Positions 15,537-23,204 of a stretch of 33,147 nt of DNA are shown piece by piece. Every line of letters begins with the position of its first letter. Within the stretch, counting starts at the first letter, position 1. The notes under the pieces are model-generated. The model saw nothing but the letters and a program-made list of their open reading frames with translations, searched no databases and had not been told where the DNA came from. This DNA is from DASPJL01 sp035628645. Lineage in GTDB: Bacteria; Bacteroidota; Bacteroidia; Cytophagales; Cyclobacteriaceae. The DNA is taken from positions 1-33,147 of the forward strand of contig DASPJL010000042.1 of NCBI GenBank assembly GCA_035628645.1, written 5' to 3'. A program made the position numbers and the translations under genes.

Positions 15537-16676
15537 ATGAACTTTCAATTGACAGAAGAACAAATTGCAGTACAGCAAGCAGCCAGGGATTTTGCGCAGA
15601 ATGAATTGCTTCCGGGGGTAATAGAAAGAGATGAACACCAAAAGTTTCCCGCAGAACAAATTAAAAAAATGGGGGAGCTTGGATTTTTAGGTATGATGGT
15701 AGATCCTAAATACAATGGCGGAGGTATGGATGCGGTTTCTTATGTATTGGCAATGGAGGAGATCTCAAAAGTAGATGCTTCGGCTTCAGTAGTTATGTCT
15801 GTCAATAACTCGTTGGTTTGTTGGGGACTGGAAACTTTTGGAACAGAGGAACAAAAGCAAAAGTATTTAACCCGTCTGGCAAAAGGCGAAATAATAGGCG
15901 CTTTTTGCTTATCAGAACCCGAAGCAGGTTCGGATGCAACAAGCCAAAGAACTACAGCAGTGGATAAAGGCGATCATTATTTATTAAATGGGACTAAAAA
16001 CTGGATCACTAATGGTTCTTCAGCTTCTGTGTATATAGTAATGGCACAAACGCATCCTGAAAAAAAGCATAAAGGGATCAATGCACTGATTGTGGAAAAG
16101 GACATGGAAGGGTTTAAAGTCGGGCGTAAGGAAAACAAACTGGGTATCAGGGGCTCCGATACACATTCCCTGATGTTTTCCGATGTAAAAGTACCCAAGG
16201 AAAATAGGATCGGGGAAGACGGATTTGGATTTAAGTTTGCCATGGCTACTTTAAATGGAGGACGAATAGGCATAGCTTCCCAAGCGTTAGGTATAGCTTC
16301 CGGCGCTTACGAATTGGCTTTAAAATATGCAAAAGAAAGAAAAACATTTGGCGTAGAAATAGCCCAACATCAGGCCATACAGTTTAAATTGGCAGATATG
16401 GCCACGCAAATAGATGCTGCCCGGCTTTTATGTTTGCAGGCCGCTTCCTTGAAAGATCGTCACCAGGATTATTCAAAAGAAAGTGCTATGGCAAAACTTT
16501 TTGCTTCAAAAGTGGCTATGGAAGTTACCGTGGAAGCTGTTCAGATTCACGGCGGATATGGTTATGTAAAGGAATTTCATGTAGAAAGACTAATGAGGGA
16601 TGCCAAGATCACCCAGATCTACGAAGGAACTTCTGAAATTCAAAAAATAGTAATTTCCAGGGAATTACTGAAGTAG
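15537..16676 (+). CDS. Acyl-CoA dehydrogenase, short-chain (butyryl-CoA) type
   Basis: This FAD enzyme introduces the alpha-beta double bond into acyl-CoA in beta-oxidation and passes electrons to ETF. The 379-residue protein shows the canonical GAFCLSEPEAGSDA signature, the NGTKNWITNG strand, KLGIRGSDTHSLMFSDV, FGVEIAQHQAIQFKLADM, QIHGGYGYVKEFHVERLMRD and IYEGTSEIQ with the catalytic base Glu363, the position used by short- and medium-chain enzymes. Chain length preference beyond that is an inference. It begins three bases after the recQ stop, with no room for its own promoter, although the two products have no obvious common task. An AraC-type regulator follows after 170 bases with its own promoter. 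Confidence 0.95.
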   Translation: MNFQLTEEQIAVQQAARDFAQNELLPGVIERDEHQKFPAEQIKKMGELGFLGMMVDPKYNGGGMDAVSYVLAMEEISKVDASASVVMSVNNSLVCWGLETFGTEEQKQKYLTRLAKGEIIGAFCLSEPEAGSDATSQRTTAVDKGDHYLLNGTKNWITNGSSASVYIVMAQTHPEKKHKGINALIVEKDMEGFKVGRKENKLGIRGSDTHSLMFSDVKVPKENRIGEDGFGFKFAMATLNGGRIGIASQALGIASGAYELALKYAKERKTFGVEIAQHQAIQFKLADMATQIDAARLLCLQAASLKDRHQDYSKESAMAKLFASKVAMEVTVEAVQIHGGYGYVKEFHVERLMRDAKITQIYEGTSEIQKIVISRELLK

Positions 16677-16757
16677 TAAGGTATTATTCAAATATTGGGT
16701 CTGCTAAAATAGAAAATATTAAAAAAGCTTATAATCAAGATTTTTTACAAAAGGCTA

Positions 16758-16788
16758 TTTGACTTATTATATTTTTATATTAGATTTG
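16758..16788 (+). promoter_or_regulatory. Promoter of the AraC-family regulator
   Basis: TTTG (16758-16761) and TAGATTTG (16781-16788) match both Bacteroidota sigma-factor elements exactly, with the usual 19-base spacing. The transcript would start near 16794, giving a leader of about 50 bases to the ATG at 16846. This is the cleanest promoter match in the window. Confidence 0.65.
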
Positions 16789-16845
16789 TCCAACTAAGTG
16801 AATTTATTTTGCAATTTTTCCTTAAAAACAGAAATATAAATAAAC

Positions 16846-17763
16846 ATGGAAGACTATAATAAAATTATTGAGTCTCTAGGTGTTAGGTTTTTGAAAGCTA
16901 AAAACATCCAAATTTTACAGCCGGTAACAATAGACAACTTCTATGATGTTGAAAATACCATTATCCTTTTAAACAAAGGAGAAATTTCTTATGGAAAAGA
17001 GAAAAATAAGGTAAAAGAAGGAGAAATTCTTTTTATCCCCGGCGGAAAGCTGGTTTCAATAACATATGGTGGCGGTTCGGCCATTAAATTGTCCAACGAA
17101 GAATTTGTTACTAATAAAGAGAAATATTTCAGGGCTACTTCTACCAATGACGAAGTAAATGAAAATTTCAGTTATGTAGCCTTTGATGCTAAAGTTTTTG
17201 ACAGTGTTAACTTCTTTTCATCTTTAGATGTTCCTCCTTTTGTAGTGAATGGTTATCCTATAATTGGCGAACTTATTACTGAAACAGCAAAAGAGGAAAG
17301 CAATAAAGATTTTCCTGGAAAAGACAGGGTGATCAAATTAAATACGGAAAGAATAGTAATTGAAATTGTAAGGTATATGTTGCTTAACAGATTATTTGTT
17401 GAGCAAATGGCCACAAACAGTACTTACTTCAAAGATCCGCGCCTGATCGACATATTTGGATACATCAAGAGGGAATTGGGTGGAGACCTTTCCAATAAAG
17501 TGCTCGCCAATGTGGCCAACGTTTCAGAAGATTATGTGGGCCAGTATTTTAAGATGCTGACGGGTATTAATCCTCAGGACTATATCGAGTATCAAAGAAT
17601 GGAGCAGGCCGTAAACCTGTTAAGGACTTCTAAAAAGAGCATCCGGGAAATTGGGAGAGAGGTAGGTTATAAAGACACCGCTTATTTCTGCCGAAGATTT
17701 AAGATGATGTTTGGAATACCTGCAGGAAAAATGAGAAGAAGAGAATCATTGATGAATGTATAG
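16846..17763 (+). CDS. AraC-family transcriptional regulator with N-terminal cupin-like sensor
   Basis: The 305-residue protein has a cupin-like N-terminal half (NTIILLNKGEISYGKEKNKV, KEGEILFIPGGKLVSITYGG) that should sense a ligand or mediate dimerisation. The C-terminal AraC DNA-binding domain spans about 205-300. Its two helix-turn-helix units read LSNKVLANVANVSEDYVGQY and SIREIGREVGYKDTAYFCRR, followed by FKMMFGIPAGKMRRRE. Bacteroidota regulators of this layout are common and their inducers are mostly unknown. It has its own promoter at 16758-16788 and is followed by a bidirectional terminator, so it is monocistronic. The neighbouring acyl-CoA dehydrogenase is a possible target only by position. 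Confidence 0.9.
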   Translation: MEDYNKIIESLGVRFLKAKNIQILQPVTIDNFYDVENTIILLNKGEISYGKEKNKVKEGEILFIPGGKLVSITYGGGSAIKLSNEEFVTNKEKYFRATSTNDEVNENFSYVAFDAKVFDSVNFFSSLDVPPFVVNGYPIIGELITETAKEESNKDFPGKDRVIKLNTERIVIEIVRYMLLNRLFVEQMATNSTYFKDPRLIDIFGYIKRELGGDLSNKVLANVANVSEDYVGQYFKMLTGINPQDYIEYQRMEQAVNLLRTSKKSIREIGREVGYKDTAYFCRRFKMMFGIPAGKMRRRESLMNV

Positions 17764-17787
17764 AGATAAAAGTCTCATACACAAGAT

Positions 17788-17822
17788 AAAAGAAAGAGCT
17801 CCCCAATGGAGCTCTTTCTTTT
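17788..17822. terminator. Bidirectional intrinsic terminator
   Basis: AAAAGAAAGAGCTCC (17788-17802) and GGAGCTCTTTCTTTT (17808-17822) form a perfect 15-bp stem with a five-base loop. The flanking T-rich and A-rich arms serve both strands. It separates the convergent AraC regulator and GGGPS-family genes. Confidence 0.9.
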
Positions 17823-17884
17823 AGTAAAAAGCAGATTGTTCTATAAGCGTTAAATGCTGATTGCTTACAGCTATTAGCTGAAGC

Positions 17885-18658
17885 TTATGCCTCAAACTCC
17901 TTTCCTTCCAGGAAGCTATTGTATTCGGCCACTCTTTCTGAAACTTCTATCAATAGTCTGAAATCCTTTTCTATGCCATTTCCAATTACGATCATATCTG
18001 CGCCAGCTTCGAGGGCTTCCATTCCCATTCTTGCAGAGGTAATTCCTCCGCCAACAATTAAAGGAATATCTATGGACTTTCTGACCATACTGATCATTTT
18101 ATTGGAAACCATCCTTTTGGCGCCGCTTCCAGCCTCCAGGTATATAAGCTTTAAACCTAGCAGCTCACCAGCCATCGCTGTGCAGGCGGCAACAGTTGGT
18201 TTATCATATGGAATTGGAATGGTATTACTCATATACTGAACAGTGGTTGGCTGTCCGGAATCCACGAGTACATACCCTGTGGGGATAATCTCCAGCGAAC
18301 TCTTTTTTAAAATTGGCGCAGCGATTACATGCTGGCCTATGAGGAATTCCGGATTTCTTCCTGAAATAAGGGAAAGGAAAAGAATCCCATCAGCCGAGGT
18401 ATCGATCTGAAGATTATTTCCGGGAAAAATTACTACAGGTATATTGGAATTGCTTTTCAGAAACCTGATAATTTGATTCAGGTTTGGTACAGTTACCAGG
18501 CTGCCACCTACTAGAAAGAAATCAACTTTGTTTTCAAGACTAATATTTACTAATCTGCTACAGCTCTGCAGATCAATTTTATCGGGATCAATAAGAACAG
18601 CAAAGGCTTTATGACCCTTTTTCTTGTAATTCAAAAGTTTTTGGAGAATTTGCTTCAA
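17885..18658 (-). CDS. Geranylgeranylglyceryl phosphate synthase family protein (group II GGGPS/PcrB-like)
   Basis: Members couple a polyprenyl diphosphate to glycerol-1-phosphate through an ether bond, the first committed step of archaeal lipids. Bacteroidota carry group II members whose product in the cell is little known. The 257-residue TIM barrel has AFAVLIDPDKID near the start (Asp for Mg), VDFFLVGGSLVT, VVIFPGNNLQI with the phosphate loop, LKLIYLEAGSGAKRMV, PLIVGGGITSARMGMEALEA and GADMIVIGNGIEKD. These are the usual glycerol-1-phosphate and metal-binding positions. The start ATG at 18658 lies inside the end of the upstream membrane-protein gene (50-base overlap), pointing to coupled translation. 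No glycerol-1-phosphate dehydrogenase gene is seen in the window. Confidence 0.9.
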   Translation of the reverse strand: MKQILQKLLNYKKKGHKAFAVLIDPDKIDLQSCSRLVNISLENKVDFFLVGGSLVTVPNLNQIIRFLKSNSNIPVVIFPGNNLQIDTSADGILFLSLISGRNPEFLIGQHVIAAPILKKSSLEIIPTGYVLVDSGQPTTVQYMSNTIPIPYDKPTVAACTAMAGELLGLKLIYLEAGSGAKRMVSNKMISMVRKSIDIPLIVGGGITSARMGMEALEAGADMIVIGNGIEKDFRLLIEVSERVAEYNSFLEGKEFEA

Positions 18659-19025
18659 CGTTAGAGGTATTGTTATTTAATTTTTGAAGATACAGGGCAA
18701 GCTTTTGCTTTGCAAGAGAAGCAAGGAAAATAATCATATATTTTCTTATTGCTTTAACAATAAAGGATTCATTTTGAGCCGAAGATATGGCATATTTCTC
18801 ACCATCGAGCATTATTACCTTTTTGCTCTTTAGATTTTTGTCCCCCTTTTTACTTCCTTTAATTAAAAAATAGGTGATTAGGATAATTCCTCCTGCAATC
18901 AAGGCTACTTTGCCAATTTTTGTTGCGTCTCCTTTTAATTCATTTATTTGATTCTCAATCGTATGTTTATAAACTTCAGTTTTTCGTACTAATTCACTTT
19001 TCGTTTCATTTAGAGTTTTTTCCAT
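18609..19025 (-). CDS. Small membrane protein of unknown function in the GGGPS operon
   Basis: From the ATG at 19025 the product has 138 residues. A charged helical N-terminus (MEKTLNETKSELVRKTEVYK) leads to one clear transmembrane helix (KVALIAGGIILITYFLIKG), a basic loop GSKKGDKNLKSKK, and a second weaker hydrophobic helix (KYMIIFLASLAKQKLALYL) that may lie on the membrane surface. The tail is polar. I recognise no family. An upstream in-frame ATG at 19064 would extend it into the holin-like gene and is less likely. It overlaps the holin-like gene by 20 bases at its 5' end and the GGGPS gene by 50 bases at its 3' end, so the three are surely one transcript. Confidence 0.75.
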   Translation of the reverse strand: MEKTLNETKSELVRKTEVYKHTIENQINELKGDATKIGKVALIAGGIILITYFLIKGSKKGDKNLKSKKVIMLDGEKYAISSAQNESFIVKAIRKYMIIFLASLAKQKLALYLQKLNNNTSNVEANSPKTFELQEKGS

Positions 19026-19371
19026 GGTTGTCTTTTTTTGTATTGTTGAACATATCTGTAGCAAATTCTTCTAGTTTTAAAGATATCTTTTCATTATTCT
19101 TTAAAACAAATGCCACTATTAATAAAAGTAAGTAAAATCCTGTTACAATTAGAAAACCCAAATAATTGCTGTCTAGAGCTGAGTTTAAAGCAAGGCCGGC
19201 AGTAATGCTCGCAAAAATCAAAATAAAAAAAGAAAAAATTGCGATTGCAGAAAATAAAATTGCTTTGACTATGATCCTTGCCGCTGTTTCCTTCGCCTCA
19301 AGTTTTACCAACTCTATTTTGTTTTCAATATAACCAGCTACATTGTCAACTAAATTATCAACCTTTAACAT
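19006..19371 (-). CDS. Holin superfamily III-like (Phage_holin_3_6 type) membrane protein
   Basis: The 121-residue protein has an amphipathic N-terminal helix (VDNVAGYIENKIELVKLEAK) and two adjacent transmembrane segments (AILFSAIAIFSFFILIFASI and YLGFLIVTGFYLLLLIVAFV). The tail is charged (NNEKISLKLEEFATDMF). This is the layout of the PF07332-like proteins, which are annotated as holins but are common chromosomal membrane proteins in Bacteroidota and unrelated to phage lysis as far as context shows. No phage genes are nearby. It is the first gene of the trio with the small membrane protein and GGGPS, after a 200-base gap downstream of the nucleoid-associated protein gene that could hold a promoter. 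Confidence 0.75.
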   Translation of the reverse strand: MLKVDNLVDNVAGYIENKIELVKLEAKETAARIIVKAILFSAIAIFSFFILIFASITAGLALNSALDSNYLGFLIVTGFYLLLLIVAFVLKNNEKISLKLEEFATDMFNNTKKDNHGKNSK

Positions 19372-19573
19372 CTCTAAAAATGGTTTAATGAATACTGTTT
19401 TGCCTTTATAAGATACTTATAAAGGGTTAGGAAAGTTAACGAGGTGAAAAAATCAGGGTTACTTTTTTCCTTTAAATTATTCTTGGAAAGACCCCTTTTA
19501 ATCATAATAGAAATCAGATGATTTACTGAAACCAGTAATTCTGAAAAATTACCAATATGGGGCAACCTTCCTG

Positions 19574-20620
19574 TTAACTTTCTTCTTTAAAATAAAGCTG
19601 ATAGTAATTCATTTTTGTGTCCTCATCAAAACCTCTCACAATATATTCCCGCTTTCCGTGAATGTATACATGAAAGTTTTTGTCAAGTTTTAAAATGCTC
19701 TTGTATACCTTAGCCTGTTTTTTTACCGCTGATTGAGCAATATCAAACTCGTCAAAAACGGTGATCGATTTATCGGTTTGATATTGATCTTTATAATCTT
19801 TAAATGCTTCTATTATTTCCGGTTGTTGAATGATTTCGTTGCTAAACTCATTGAAATCAAATACCTCCTTTTCTTTAAAGTACTTGGTCGACCGGTTCAC
19901 CAGATCGATTTCATCTGCCTTGTTTACTTCAAAGCTCTCTTTAAATTTTTCACTTACAAAGTCCTGACAAAGCTTTAGGTAGTTTTGGGTATGATAGTAA
20001 TTGTCTTCTCTTGGCTTTACGTTCAGAAAATCTTCCTTCCAATATTGCGCTTCAGATGATTTATTAATATTGTCCACTGTACAAACCCTGTATCCTTTTT
20101 CCTGCTCAATATTGAATATCAAACATCCTTTGTCAAGTTTATTGATGTTTACCCCTTCTTCATGATTGATTTCAAAATTTTCACCGGAAGAGTAAACCTT
20201 TAAATATTTTTCCTTGCTTTCAGATTTGAATAACCCAATTGCATCCACGGATTCGTTATCTATAAGGCAACCGGTCAAATAGACCAAGTAAAATTCCCCT
20301 CCTTTTATTTTGGGATGAGTAGACTTTTCATATAAATGTTTTGCAATATTTACGGTCTGAAGATAAAATGAATCGGGATCTGCGAAAATTTTGACGGCAT
20401 AGTTATAAATCTCATTTAAGTTCAGGTCCGATTCATGAGAAAAAGTATAATACTCTGTTTGTTTAAATGGAGACAAGAAATATTTGGTCAGCAATTCAGT
20501 GATGACTTGATCCTGCAAAACCAGCGGGCCCTTAGAAAGCTTAAAGCCTTCTTCCTGGGTCTTATTACCCACCTGATGAACCACAATTTTCTCTAATTCC
20601 GCTTCAGAATAGTTGATCAT
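19574..20620 (-). CDS. Nucleoid-associated protein, NdpA/YejK family
   Basis: The 348-residue protein matches the family PF04245 along its length. It has an N-terminal domain with KIVVHQVGNKTQEEGFKLS and LTKYFLSPFK, a middle with FYLVYLTGCLIDNESVDAIG, FKSESKEKYLKV and KGCLIFN, and a C-terminal half with SSEAQYWKEDFLNVKPREDN and YYHTQNYLKLCQDFVSEKF. E. coli YejK binds the nucleoid and is of unclear role. Some Bacteroidota homologues are annotated simply as nucleoid-associated protein. The gene starts 15 bases after the stop of the M20 amidohydrolase, which in turn follows the SPOR lipoprotein by five bases, so the three form an operon with no evident functional theme. No signal peptide, so cytoplasmic. 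Confidence 0.85.
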   Translation of the reverse strand: MINYSEAELEKIVVHQVGNKTQEEGFKLSKGPLVLQDQVITELLTKYFLSPFKQTEYYTFSHESDLNLNEIYNYAVKIFADPDSFYLQTVNIAKHLYEKSTHPKIKGGEFYLVYLTGCLIDNESVDAIGLFKSESKEKYLKVYSSGENFEINHEEGVNINKLDKGCLIFNIEQEKGYRVCTVDNINKSSEAQYWKEDFLNVKPREDNYYHTQNYLKLCQDFVSEKFKESFEVNKADEIDLVNRSTKYFKEKEVFDFNEFSNEIIQQPEIIEAFKDYKDQYQTDKSITVFDEFDIAQSAVKKQAKVYKSILKLDKNFHVYIHGKREYIVRGFDEDTKMNYYQLYFKEES

Positions 20621-20635
20621 TAATTCTTTTGAAAT

Positions 20636-21829
20636 TTAAGTTTTTTGCAATTCATTTACTGCCAGCCACGCCATCAATCCTGTCCCTATTTCCAATGCAC
20701 TTTCATCTATATTAAAGGTTGGGGTATGAACAGACGAAATGATGCCTTTTTCTTCATTTCTGACACCAAGCCTGTAAAAACAGGCATCAATTTCCTGAGA
20801 GTAATACGAAAAGTCCTCGGCAGCCATCCATAGGTCAAGGTCCACTACATTTTCAGCGCCCATATAATCCTTGGCAAGTTGTTTTAACCTTTTAGTCAAC
20901 ACTGGTTCGTTCACTAAAAAAGGATATCCTTTTACAATATTAAAATCACAGGTTGCCCCCATACTTTCAGCAATTCCTTCAGCCATTTTTTTCATTTTAA
21001 TGTGGGCATCTGCCCTCCATTTTTCATCCATGGTTCGGAAGGTGCCTTCCATATACACCTGATCAGGTATTACATTCGTAGCGCCTTCAGCCATCACTTT
21101 TCCAAAAGATAAAACACAGGGAACTTTTGGATTGGCATACCGGCTTACTATTTGTTGAAGCGCCACAAGGATATGAGCGCTGATGATGACGGGATCAACA
21201 TTAAAATCAGGCATGGCGCCGTGTCCGCCTTTACCTTTTACCGTTACATATATTTCATCGGCGCTTGCCATATACATTCCTTCTCTGAACCCTACTTTTC
21301 CCACTGGAATCTGTGGCATTACATGTTGTCCGATAATTCTTTCCGGTGATGGATTTTGAAGCACACCAGCTTTAATCATTAAAGAAGCTCCACCAGGGGT
21401 TTTTTCTTCACCCGGTTGAAAAATCAGCTTAATTGTTCCTTCAAACTGATCCTTCAAATTAGTAAGGATCCTTGCAGCTCCTAACAATGAAGCCGTATGT
21501 ACATCATGACCACAGGCATGCATTACACCTGCTACTTTTGATTTATATTCGATCTCGTTTTTTTCCTGAATTGGCAAAGCGTCTAGATCTGCTCTTAAAG
21601 CTATGGTTTTGCTTTCCGGGTTTTTGCCGTGTATTAGCGCCACTACCCCAGTTCCTGCAACACCCTCTGTCGGTACCAAATCCAGTTCTTTAAGCTGCTT
21701 GGTAACAAACTTCATGGTATTGTGTTCTTCGAAGGATAACTCAGGGTTTGAATGGAGATGTCGCCTTATGCTTATCGTATCGTTGGCATAATCTGTAGCA
21801 AGCGATTGTATTTTGCTTTTTAAATCCAT
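20636..21829 (-). CDS. M20 family metallopeptidase/amidohydrolase (N-acyl-amino-acid hydrolase type)
   Basis: The 397-residue cytoplasmic enzyme belongs to the M20D amidohydrolases, which remove acyl groups from amino acids (hippurate, N-acetyl-diaminopimelate, indole-3-acetyl-amino acid and similar). The di-metal site is complete: HACGHDVHTA with Cys106 and His108, the catalytic Glu pair in QPGEEKTPGGA (141-142), His in GQHVMPQIPVG, and His in SSVHTPTFN near the C-terminus. The dimerisation domain between about 185 and 300 (GKGGHGAMP, PDQVYMEGTFRTM) is present. The substrate cannot be told from sequence. The 5' end lies five bases after the SPOR lipoprotein stop and the 3' end 15 bases before the nucleoid-associated protein start. 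Confidence 0.92.
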   Translation of the reverse strand: MDLKSKIQSLATDYANDTISIRRHLHSNPELSFEEHNTMKFVTKQLKELDLVPTEGVAGTGVVALIHGKNPESKTIALRADLDALPIQEKNEIEYKSKVAGVMHACGHDVHTASLLGAARILTNLKDQFEGTIKLIFQPGEEKTPGGASLMIKAGVLQNPSPERIIGQHVMPQIPVGKVGFREGMYMASADEIYVTVKGKGGHGAMPDFNVDPVIISAHILVALQQIVSRYANPKVPCVLSFGKVMAEGATNVIPDQVYMEGTFRTMDEKWRADAHIKMKKMAEGIAESMGATCDFNIVKGYPFLVNEPVLTKRLKQLAKDYMGAENVVDLDLWMAAEDFSYYSQEIDACFYRLGVRNEEKGIISSVHTPTFNIDESALEIGTGLMAWLAVNELQKT

Positions 21830-21834
21830 GTCTG

Positions 21835-22335
21835 TTATTTAATAGTTACTCGTTCAGGCAATAAAAGGGCCTGAAGGAATGATTCTCTAATAATTAACAG
21901 AGTTTCATAAGCTTCAATTCTATCATAGAAATTTCCAACTTTAACCTTAAAATTGGGTGGAAAATAAATTATTTCAGGGTCCAGGTTAGGATCAATTCTA
22001 TAAATACCTTCCTTTGCCTTTTCTGCCGACTCCTGATTATTGCCTGAATACACCTGAATCCTGTATCCCTGGGTATATTTTATCTCTTTATTCTTTTCCC
22101 GGATCAAACTCAACTTCTCTTCCAAACGGGCATTGTCATGCTCTGTAGGCTTGACCACAATATTTGACTCTTTCGTGGGTGTTTCTGCCTTAGCCGTTTC
22201 TTTTATTTCATATTTTGGTCTGTATGGTTCCAGGTCTTCCTCATATTTACCGGAAGAAGTAGCTATTCCTTTTTTTGCACATGCCAGGGAAAGTATAATT
22301 AAGGAAAAGGTATAAAGGATCTTCATTTTTTTCAT
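21835..22335 (-). CDS. SPOR-domain lipoprotein
   Basis: The 166-residue protein starts with a lipoprotein signal (lipobox LSLAC, Cys about residue 19), so it should be anchored to a membrane, probably the outer one. A polar Glu/Lys/Pro-rich linker of about 70 residues follows. The C-terminal SPOR domain reads YRIQVYSGNNQESAEKAKEG, IIYFPPNFKVKVGNFYDRIE and AYETLLIIRESF. SPOR domains bind denuded glycan strands of peptidoglycan, often at the septum. Either of two in-frame ATGs (22335 or 22326) could serve as start. It is the first gene of a tight trio with the M20 amidohydrolase and the nucleoid-associated protein. Family assignment is good, its cellular role is inferred from the domain only. 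Confidence 0.85.
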   Translation of the reverse strand: MKKMKILYTFSLIILSLACAKKGIATSSGKYEEDLEPYRPKYEIKETAKAETPTKESNIVVKPTEHDNARLEEKLSLIREKNKEIKYTQGYRIQVYSGNNQESAEKAKEGIYRIDPNLDPEIIYFPPNFKVKVGNFYDRIEAYETLLIIRESFLQALLLPERVTIK

Positions 22336-22450
22336 AATTTGTATTTTCTAACTATCATTATCTGCCTCATCAGAGAAGGAATTATTTCCAATATTTTGTT
22401 GCTCGTATTTTTTATAACAATAAAATTAAAAATTGTATATAAAACAATCC

Positions 22451-23140
22451 TCAATTAGTTTTATCATAACCTATAACGGAAGGTAGTATTCCCTCCATTT
22501 TTAAAATATTTATGCCGTTTGAAGTACCTAACCGGTCCACTCCTGAACTTAAGAAGTTTACTGCATCATTATAAGTTTTTATTCCTCCGGAGGCTTTAAT
22601 TTTTATTTTCGGAGGAAGTATTTCCCTTAGGAAAATAACATCTTCAACGGTAGCTCCTTTTTCAGCAAATCCAGTAGAGGTCTTAATGAAATCAGCGCCT
22701 GCATCTACACAGATGCCACAAAGCATTCGTATTTCATCTTTATTTAAGTAAGCCGTCTCTATAATTACCTTTAAAAAGGCATCTTGCTGGTGGCACAAAC
22801 CCGCCAGTTTTTCTACTTCTGAATAAATGGTTAAAAGTTTTCCTGATTTGAATGCCGTGATATTGATGACCATATCAATTTCATGGGCTCCTTCTTCCAA
22901 AGCTTCGCCTGTAGCACATACTTTGGTGTTGATGGTGTCGTATCCCAGGGGAAAGCCGATAACGGTGCAAAGTTTTACTTGTGTTTGAACTAGTATTTCT
23001 TTAGCGGTAGCTAGATAAAAAGGAGGAATACAGACGGAGTAAAAATTATAATGGATTGCTTCTTCACATAGCTTTATGATTTCATTCTCCAGGCATGCCG
23101 GCTTTAATAAAGTATGATCAATCTTTGAAGCTATGTCCAT
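22451..23140 (-). CDS. deoC: Deoxyribose-phosphate aldolase
   Basis: DeoC splits 2-deoxyribose 5-phosphate into glyceraldehyde 3-phosphate and acetaldehyde, the last step of deoxynucleoside breakdown. The 229-residue class I aldolase has IDHTLLKP (7-14), LCTVIGFPLGYD, HEIDMVIN with Asp89, FIKTSTGF with the Schiff-base Lys153 and KASGGIKTY with proton-relay Lys182. All catalytic residues are present. It lies alone between secA (64 bases downstream) and the SPOR lipoprotein gene (115 bases downstream in its direction), all on the minus strand. Other deo genes are absent here. Confidence 0.97.
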   Translation of the reverse strand: MDIASKIDHTLLKPACLENEIIKLCEEAIHYNFYSVCIPPFYLATAKEILVQTQVKLCTVIGFPLGYDTINTKVCATGEALEEGAHEIDMVINITAFKSGKLLTIYSEVEKLAGLCHQQDAFLKVIIETAYLNKDEIRMLCGICVDAGADFIKTSTGFAEKGATVEDVIFLREILPPKIKIKASGGIKTYNDAVNFLSSGVDRLGTSNGINILKMEGILPSVIGYDKTN

Positions 23141-23204
23141 TTTATCAAAAAAATAAGCTTAAGCAAGAAAAGAAACTTCCTCACCTAAGCTTTATTTATA
23201 AATA

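Noticed and set aside
19006..19371. Prophage remnant suggested by the holin-like protein
   Set aside because: No endolysin, structural or integrase genes nearby; this membrane family is common in ordinary Bacteroidota chromosomes.
19374..19565. 63-codon minus-strand frame before the holin-like gene
   Set aside because: No family features; more likely the leader and promoter region of the holin/GGGPS transcript.
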